Below, one piece after another: positions 57,101 through 64,000 of a stretch of 64,000 nucleotides of DNA. Where the stretch lies: assembly GCF_001949145.1 (NCBI RefSeq), contig NW_019091549.1:186001-250000 (forward strand), read 5' to 3'. The notes under the pieces were generated by a model that was given only the letters and a program-made list of their open reading frames with translations, did no database searches and was not told where the DNA came from. The DNA comes from Acanthaster planci. Its lineage: Eukaryota; Echinodermata; Asteroidea; Valvatida; Acanthasteridae. Numbering within the stretch: the first letter of the stretch is position 1; each line of letters starts with the position of its first letter. Position numbers and translations under genes: made by a program.

Positions 57101-60100
57101 ACATCACAGGCAGTGCTGATCAAGTGAGTATCAAAGTCAAATCAAATCAACCAACTTTGTTTCACTGCCACACATGCACTGGCTCGCCAGAGCCACTTGA
57201 ACAATATTTGTGCGACATATCTCACTGCAACCTCACATTTGGCAACACTCGAGGACACCGCCACAGAGCGATGCGTGTATTTGCTACGAAAAAAAAACCA
57301 GGCTGTGCGTGGCAGCCTAGACAAGCTGAATGCACGGTGCAGAGCCTCCGACTTCTCAGACTTTAAATTTGTGTTCAAAACGAATGGGGGACTAGTGTCC
57401 ACATAAGGTGAGTTGGCACAGGTTGCAGCTTAACCCATGAGCAGTACCTGCACAGTCAGATGGACAGATTATGTTTGTGTATCCTCCAGTATAAAGTGGT
57501 ACAATGACAAACAGAACAAAAACACTGCTGTCTTTGTGGAATATAACTAGGAGTAGGTTAAGCCTTAAACCCCACCAGTTTTTACAAAATATAATAAGTA
57601 TTAAATCAAGAGAAAACGTGCCCTCATGTCAGTCCAATATAAAGCCCATTTTCAGATCTAGTAATTTCTGTGCATTTGATGTATATCCATGCATAGACAC
57701 GGAAGTGTGTAAATTGAAGCGCTACCTGTGTTACTTTGTGAGCTTCATCAATTAAATCAAAAAGCTTTCTTACAGCAGGAGCGGATGGAATTTCACATCC
57801 ACTGCCGGTTGCCCCAATCCACTGGGATCCAGCGCACCTTTTATTGCCGGAGAGATCTGGCGGGGCACTCCATTTACAATTTACCCACAGTGCCAGTGAC
57901 GCTTAAAGTTAATTTATGGCTGTTCAAACAACAAAGGTATTACAAGTTTGCCTCTAGCATAAGTCGTCGGCCATAATGGAGTGTTGTCAACAGTTGTGAC
58001 GGTGACAAAAGAAATTGACATTTCATGGTTGTAACAAAAAGTCTCGGCCATTTACAGGTACCATTCAAGAGTTCCAAAAAAAGTACTCCTTAAATTCATT
58101 GCTCACAAATCTGAATCCTTAACCACCTATCATTTTAATGTAAAGTACAGAATCCTTTAATCATGTTAATCTTGCAAAACCAGCTTGGGGGTTTGATTGG
58201 GTCAAGGTCAGAGTTTCTTTCATGTGAGTGGAAATGTAAGTGTTGTACATGTAAGTCTGGTTTGTAAAAATTAGAAGAGGCTTGCATTTGGATGGATAGT
58301 ATTTAAACATTGGTTCACAGTAGAAGATGGTTGGTTACGGATGATACTCGAAGTATGATAGCAGGGTTATTTGTATTGCCAAGATCAATCAGAAGGAGAG
58401 GTCCGTGAATGATCACATTGTGCCCATTTAAGCCACGGAGCCCGATCAGTAATGAGATTTGGGCATAAACACGTGCGCAGACAACTTGCATGAAATTGAT
58501 GCGGGTTTTGTTTTTTGCATGCTGAGCGGACGATTGAAATGCCACAGACAATCCCCTGCGATTTATCCAGGGAGTCATCCGGGACTCTGATGCAATTAAT
58601 GATATAGATTTCCCTCGTGCAGTGCAGCGATCCATCAACTCCGTCCAGAGAAGAGCATGCCTCTCCTTGAATTTACCACTGTACTAGTTTTACATTTCTG
58701 GCCATTAGATTTCATTTAAATGTACCATACGGTATGTGTGCATTGGTGCACAGCAAACTACTGCACCAGCTGCAGTTTACAAGAAACAGTGGTTCGGGGG
58801 CCTATTCAGAGCTGTTTGTGCCTGAATAGGGCTTGATTAAAATGTCAGATCAATATTGATGTTGTTGGGTAGTGTTAAGGAGTTCATCAGAGATAAAGAT
58901 GACAGGCCTGATGTGAGTGGAGAGGTGAATTTTGAAACAAACAAAAGTGGACCCCATTGGACTACACAGCTTTGTATATAAGTAACTACAACTTGGCCTG
59001 CCACCCTCCTAGCTACATGTAGTGCGTGTACATGTACGTCCTGTGTTTTGTGTCATTCACCATGCGCCAACTGAATGCGTATACATTTTATAAGGACAAG
59101 CAGTCTGCTTGACATTAGCAACTTTCTCGCTCAGTCCACCCCAATTCCCATTTTAAATTAAGGATGTCATTGATACATTCCCCAAAGCCTTTATGGCCTT
59201 GTAGAGTGATGCTTTGTGTACAATTAAAGTTCATCAGTAGCTGACTCCACCCCTGATTTATTCATTCTGTGTTCAAGTTTGAAAGGTCCATTCCCTTATA
59301 AAAATGGTTAAACACACCCCCAAGTCAAAAGGTTCTTTTTAACCTCAGGCGTGTACCCTTGTTTCTTCGAGAGCCTCCCCCTGCAAGCACCCTCAAGGAA
59401 AACAGCCCCCTCCCCGAAAACAGCCCCCTCCCCGCCCCCCCAAAAAGGACAAAAGAACACTCACTCTAAAAAACATCGAACAAAATGTGCAGCTTGCAGT
59501 GGTGTTTTTCACCTGGTCAGTAATGAACAGGAAGCTCCCATTTGTCAGTCTGATTTTGTTCAGAAATTGCAATTTCACGGGCAGTTAGGCCCTGCTGCAG
59601 GAAGAGCTCGACACTGGTATGCCCCGAAGCTCAGCAATTTGCAACGCGATGTGTGTCTGAGTGGTGAATGGAGCATTCTTGTCCGCGGCAAGAGATAATC
59701 ACGGCTGCCCTGCAGTGTAGAGTATCAAAGCCATTACGGTCATTCTTATAAATTTCCTAATTTTTTCCTGTCCCTGGCATATGATTTTGTAAGTTGAAAA
59801 TGTAGTACTTCATTTCTACGAGTGATAAATGCAAATTGTCAGCCCAACAAAAAAGAGTTAGAATTCAGTTTCTAGGCCCCCTGTGTCACTTTGCATACAT
59901 GTAGGTCAGGCGTAAAAGGGACAGAAAAATATGTCACATGTTGGATCCCAACTTCATAGAATGACCCATAAGTAATCAAGTCGGGGCCATGTAGCAGCCC
60001 AAGCCCACCAAGAGCTCTTGTTCCAAGTGCCTTGGCCATGCAGGGGCCAAGTTCCTCAGGGGTAGCCAAGATGGTCTCTTGCTTCAGTAAGCCCACAAAA

Positions 60101-61166
60101 GAAAACATTCTTCCGTATGAGAAGGCAACAGTGCACACCGCATCTGAATTGGGTCTTATTGCTCCTGTATGCACATGTAGGACTTGAGAAACCTAGCAAT
60201 GGATCAACCATAAGTTGGTTTTTAATCCTGAACAGGCTGTCTGAAAATGATAAGGCAGCATTTAAAATCCCTCTCGAAACAACCTGCTTATTTGCATTGC
60301 CAAAGCTGTGTAATTGATCAGGCATGCAACTTTTCCTCAGATCAGCAGATCTCCTCATTTTTTACACATACATGTACATGTGTAGTTCACACTCATGCCA
60401 TTGGAAATCGAAAAACACTGAATAAAGTCTTGTAAAGATTGGAATTTCCTCCTTTTTTGTCAAAGTCCAAATTGCATGCCTGATTGATGCTACAGTATGT
60501 ATTTAATGCAAAGGACATGCATATCTGAGAGACTATTGAGTAGTGAAATGTTTCTCTGCTGTATACATGTATGACCACCGCTGTGGTAAAATATAACTCG
60601 ACGTACAGGCAGGCTGTGCATGTACCACACATGGAGAGGCAAAGTCACCTTGAGAGAGGAAAGAATGATAATGATAGTTAGGAATCATTACGCTCATCTC
60701 TCGTATTTAAGTCCTGGACTAATCATGGAATTCGGTTTCCACATTTCTGTGGGGCCCCTCACACCAGCCCATGAACATCAGTATCCACTCAGTGCAGTAA
60801 CAAGAGATGAAATGCGTTTACACGTACACGTGTACATGAACCATGTTCATTTGGTGGGAATTGGCTGCACAGATTTGCGCGCGCTCTGCAGGGGACGCAC
60901 TGAGCATGAGCTGGATGCGCGCACCGGCCCAGCTGAAAAAAAAAAAAACTCCCACCAGCCTGTCCCTTCTTTGCCGGAAGAGGGAAGGGAGTCGCTAGTC
61001 ATAGGCTATTCTGCTCATAATTCCTAGTGAGAGCAGTTGTTAAATTTCCATTTTTTGGGGTCTTTTTTCTTTTCTGGTGACTGGATTTCAGAGCATGGTG
61101 CTGTACCGTTGGAAGGAGGGGCGATTGATGCAGAGATGGGTGGGACACAAGAGAGAAATCACCAAG
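54101..61166 (+). CDS. WDR31: WDR31-like WD40-repeat protein, first three coding exons (gene runs off the window)
   Basis: Three exons join in frame. The first starts MGKKQSKMKDRGSSRSRIYG, like the MGK-QSK N-terminus I recall for vertebrate WDR31; Gly2 with following Lys suggests N-myristoylation. The second gives RYTAVHSDAVTSVTIAGD and YITGSADQ, the first half of a WD40 blade. The third gives LYRWKEGRLMQRW and VGHKREITK, the rest of that blade and the start of the next. WD40 proteins form beta-propeller scaffolds; WDR31 has been linked to cilia. Only about 90 residues are present, so remaining blades must lie beyond 64000. The ATG has A at -3 and G at +4. The assignment rests on pattern memory, so another WD40 protein is possible. 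Confidence 0.72.
54380..54545 (-). mobile_element. tRNA-derived SINE, second family
   Basis: On the - strand: GGGCATAGTGGTTCTTTG (A box region), GGGTTCGATTCCC (B box) and CAGTCCACATGTGGATTGGG, then GTGGGTTTTAGCC and GGGTTTTCCTCCCATCTC. It has no MIR-like core, so it differs from the 23137 family. Confidence 0.68.
54608..54907. mobile_element. PiggyBac-like MITE, family A copy 2 (contains assembly gap)
   Basis: CCCTCCTAT then GAAGTCACTCTTTGGGT on the left, and GTGACTGTGGGCATTTGT then GTGCTGTAAAACCAAAGGA on the right, match copy 1 at 11712. The TTAA flanks are lost. Confidence 0.65.
54637..54842. other. Assembly gap (206 N)
   Basis: Run of N inside the second family A MITE. Confidence 1.
55691..55805 (+). 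repeat. Short tandem array of GTACCTTGGACGACTC-like units
   Basis: About six degenerate copies of an 18-20 bp unit (TGTACCTTGGGCGACTTGTA, GTACCTTGGACGACTCGTAT and variants). The matching array at 56588 is in the opposite orientation. Confidence 0.75.
56063..56199 (+). repeat. Cluster of poly-G runs
   Basis: G runs of 12, 5, 9, 9 and 6 bases within 137 bp, with the word TTATTAACATT before the first run and again at 56239. Could form G-quadruplexes. Confidence 0.7.
56588..56746 (-). repeat. Short tandem array, inverted partner of 55691-55805
   Basis: About seven degenerate copies reading GGTACGAGTTGTCCAAGGTA on the + strand, the reverse complement of the first array's unit. Confidence 0.75.
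56997..57123 (+). CDS. WDR31: WDR31-like exon 2 (WD40 blade, first half)
   Basis: DYTAVNSMEIADVKRYTAVH then SDAVTSVTIAGD and ITGSADQ show the WD40 H..V.S....G....TGS.D core. The acceptor GGGAAG follows a T-rich tract. Phase 2 in, phase 0 out, donor GTGAGT. Confidence 0.82.
57124..61091. other. WDR31-like intron 2 (4 kb)
   Basis: No exon recognised. An 18-bp unit (AAAACAGCCCCCTCCCCG) is duplicated in tandem at about 59399-59434. A fairly complex, repeat-poor block lies at 58315-58640. Confidence 0.5.
61092..61166 (+). CDS. WDR31: WDR31-like exon 3 (WD40 blade end and next blade start)
   Basis: SMVLYRWKEGRLMQRW completes the strand ending in W, and VGHKREITK starts the next GH dipeptide. Acceptor TTTCAG, donor GTGAGT, phase 0 both sides. 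The next exon is not seen before 64000. Confidence 0.8.
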
Positions 61167-64000
61167 GTGAGTGGTAAATAGCTGGCCGTTGTACTTAGGA
61201 CAAATCTTTCACGTATGGCATCAGAGAAACAAGGAACACAAAGGTGCTTTTGAATTTAACTGTTGAGTTACCGGGTTTATTCAGGTTTAACAAGTTTCAC
61301 ATACAGTGTGAGTTGCATGTACAATGTTTAGTAGCACAACTGGGAGGTTGTAGTTGAACTTTGTGAATTTCACAAGTTCAAAAGAAACGTTTCAAACATA
61401 GTGGATTTTCCTGCCAAAGAAGTCAGCTTTTAGATGAGAACTACATGTAATAGCATGCAGATTGGACGAAAAAGGTAGATTTAAAAATCGAAACGGGGGA
61501 AAAAAGACAAACTTCTTAAAGAACAGCACAAAAAGGACACCACAAATAGATGAGCAGAAAACCCACAGGACAAAATAACTGAGCTGGTACTGCAGGCCGG
61601 TAATTTGCTTCTACCGGTATGTGTCTCTGCCTTTGAAGTACAACTAAAATTCAACTGTAGTAAGATAATTGAAGTTCATATCTTCCTATAGGGAAGGAGC
61701 CACCTTGAAATCTGCGGGATTTAAAGATGAACTGCTTAAACTGAAAGTTACATGCCCTCTAGGCCTTCAGGTATTTGGGGATATGTAATTTCCTTAACCT
61801 CACAATACTTGATAGACGTGGAGATCATGTGGAGTGGTTTTCTGTTACCCTTTGAAAGTTTTAAGCTCCATTTCCGTACAGTATGCTGATGCATTTTGCT
61901 CCATCTGTAATGCCATGTTTCTTTTCATTACACAATCACCACAAAGACCATAGCTATGGGAAAATTCTTGGAAGTATTCTCCATTCAAGTGCCCAACAGC
62001 AGAATGAGACATGCTGCCATCTGTGAATGTCTTTCGAGGGGAAAACTACCGTTAGGTATTAGACCTGACATGTGGAAAATGATGGACTTCACTTGCACCA
62101 AATCTGAGACTCATGGGGCACACCAATTAGGTTTAGCCTTGTCAAGACAACTGCCAGTGAGGGAAATGAAAAGGATTCACAACAATGATGTGCTTTAACT
62201 GCCTTGATGTTGGGCAAACCTGCAAATAACCCAACTCTTACGTGTAGGTGTAATTGGCGGCCATTATGTCTCGGAGGAAGAATTTGTAAAATAGATATAT
62301 AAATGTTCAGAGTCTTCCCCACCCCTAGCAGCACTCTACAGAATTAAAAGGAACCATCAGAAGGGGTGCGAGCACTCACACATGCCTTGAGAATAGTAGC
62401 TTGTTAGATCTCAGTTTTGCCAAGTTTTTTTCATACAACACATTGTAAGAAATGTGCCAAAAGACCATAAAACCTGGACAAAGGGTTGCAGTGATGTGAA
62501 ATTCAAGATCCCAGATCTTGTTTCTTTCTCAAACGAAAGTATCTTCTTTCCGCCCTTTTTTAGTCTGTTGATGACATACGGTTATTCAAGGCGTACATGA
62601 TTCTGTTTCATCCTTTATTCATCATTTTCCAACCTTTTGAGTTGTGAATGTAGCTGTGAATCAAATTTCCGGCAGTGATTATTCTGCAAAGTCTCCCCTC
62701 TTTCCCTGTTAAAATGTCCTCTTTGCTTTGGTCACGGCGGAAGCTACAAAATCAGCAATGGCAGAGCTGGCTGGGCAGAATGAGCGGGTAACTGTCCTCC
62801 GGGGGATGGAAGGGGAGTGGGCGGGGAGTAGGAAGACATCAGGAAAAATCCCGGAAGAATTTCAACGGAGATGATTCCTGTGATTTGGCTGTGCTGATGC
62901 ATGCCATTAAGCTGCGGCATTCTAATTTAAGCCAACACATAGAGCCATTAAGCCAGAACAATCTGAGGGGAACCAGACAAAATGGCTGTTTCCTGTTTTG
63001 GGGGTGTTTTTTACCTATAGTAAATTCAGAAAATTTATACTTAATGGACGAAGCATCGCAACACTGATCGTAACACTTGTTTTTTTTCTTCAAGTGATCA
63101 AGTGCTTCGGTAATCGCAGCAAGTGGGCTTGGTACTACGACTCCTGAGAGGGTACATCATCCAAAGAAAATCAATATATGTGTCTGACATTTTGCCAGGC
63201 AAATAAAGTCAGCTCCCATACATTAATTATGAACGCACTTCGAAAGCAGTGCAGATGAAGGATTTAAACACTTTTGTCTTACATTCATTTCCAATGTACT
63301 GTGCATACATGTATGTTTTCATAGACAAATTTATCGTACTTCCACAGTGTACATGAGCATGTACAGTACGTGCTTTTATGTTGCAGAATTTTAGCTCTTC
63401 AAAATTTGTTGCAGCTTTCATGTCATTTTTAGCAAACTGTATTCATAATTTTTAGTGGTTGCAGGAAATTCTGTTGAACGTTGAAACGCTGCATGTATTG
63501 GGTCATCGAGTATCATAGTGTTGATTGTATTATTGTATTATTAAGGATTTCGTTCTCCAAAGTTTCAAGATTTAGTTGCTGTGCTGTTTCTTGAAGGATG
63601 CATTTCAGTTTGAGATATTTTTGTCTTAAAAGTGAGCTGGATTGTTGAGTTTGGTAATATGGACGTGGTTTGATGCACATCTTGGTTTTGAAAATATGTT
63701 TTGTTTGCACAAAAATGGAGAAAAACTCCCCAATTAATACATAAACCGTCTGACTTTATGGTGTTTACGATTTGTACATAACCTCAAATAGTTCATTGTA
63801 ACATCCAGTGTTTTTCTCATGTGTCCTCTTGTAAATCATGAAAACAACTAATATTATGCATATGTCATTATATATTTCAATTTGCATAAAGCACCAAGTT
63901 CTTATTTATAAGAATTCATGCTTCGGCCACCCTCATTTGTGAACGTGCACTTGCCAGAGGTGGTCTAGTTCATCATATTTGCTCACTCTTCTGTTTGCAT
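61167..64000. other. WDR31-like intron 3 (to window end)
   Basis: I searched for the next WD40 exon (a W-D dipeptide frame after AG, before GT) and saw none. A complex, GC-richer block lies at 62690-62990. Confidence 0.45.

Noticed and set aside
59351-59698. 115-codon frame with Pro-rich start
   Set aside because: The start is a tandem duplicate of AAAACAGCCCCCTCCCCG and the rest shows no recognisable domain.
1-64000. CRISPR array, prokaryotic operon or phage genes
   Set aside because: No regular spacer-repeat array, no ribosome binding sites and no long unspliced genes; spliced animal genes explain the coding content.

Overview
The window is animal genomic DNA: spliced genes with GT-AG introns of about 0.2-4 kb, no bacterial-style operons, and many short transposon remnants and tRNA-derived SINEs. 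Gene content (a C-propeptide fibrillar-type collagen, an RBP4-like secreted lipocalin gene, and a WDR31-like WD40 gene), frequent TACATGTA-like palindromes and the compact layout suggest an invertebrate, most likely a deuterostome such as amphioxus, with hemichordate or another marine invertebrate as alternatives. The species call is inference. Two runs of N (11773-11857 and 54637-54842) mark a draft assembly.

Region 1 (1 to about 34.7 kb, + strand) is the 3' part of a collagen gene. Thirty helix exons (526-29037) begin with a complete Gly codon and end in phase 0. They encode about 880 residues of Gly-X-Y helix with roughly ten short interruptions. Five exons (29599-33890) encode a C-telopeptide and a COLFI C-propeptide ending at a TGA at 33888-33890. 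The N-terminal exons lie upstream of the window. The COLFI domain keeps six cysteines and lacks the two positions that make interchain disulfides in vertebrate collagens.

Region 2 (36.6-51.1 kb, - strand, convergent with the collagen gene) is a complete 16-exon gene. I could assemble it without any frame break into a 692-residue secreted protein. It has a signal peptide, two RBP4-like lipocalin domains in tandem, a papilin-type four-cysteine cassette, a Pro-rich linker, an antistasin-like domain and two thyroglobulin type-1 domains. This fusion of small-ligand carrier and protease-inhibitor modules is the most striking object in the window, and I do not recognise the architecture.

Region 3 (54.1 kb to the end, + strand) holds the first three coding exons of a WDR31-like gene: an N-myristoylation-type start, then WD40 repeat 1 and the start of the next. 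The rest lies beyond the window. Its introns carry inverted arrays of an about 18-bp repeat, poly-G runs and SINEs.

Scattered through all regions are two families of short elements with TTAA target sites (piggyBac-like MITEs), hAT-like foldback elements, a 0.64-kb element with GGCCGTCCATAAAGTA termini, several perfect or near-perfect hairpins, and two tRNA-derived SINE families, one of which resembles the mammalian MIR core. Collagen and the lipocalin-inhibitor protein are both extracellular, but the sequence gives no direct sign that they act together.
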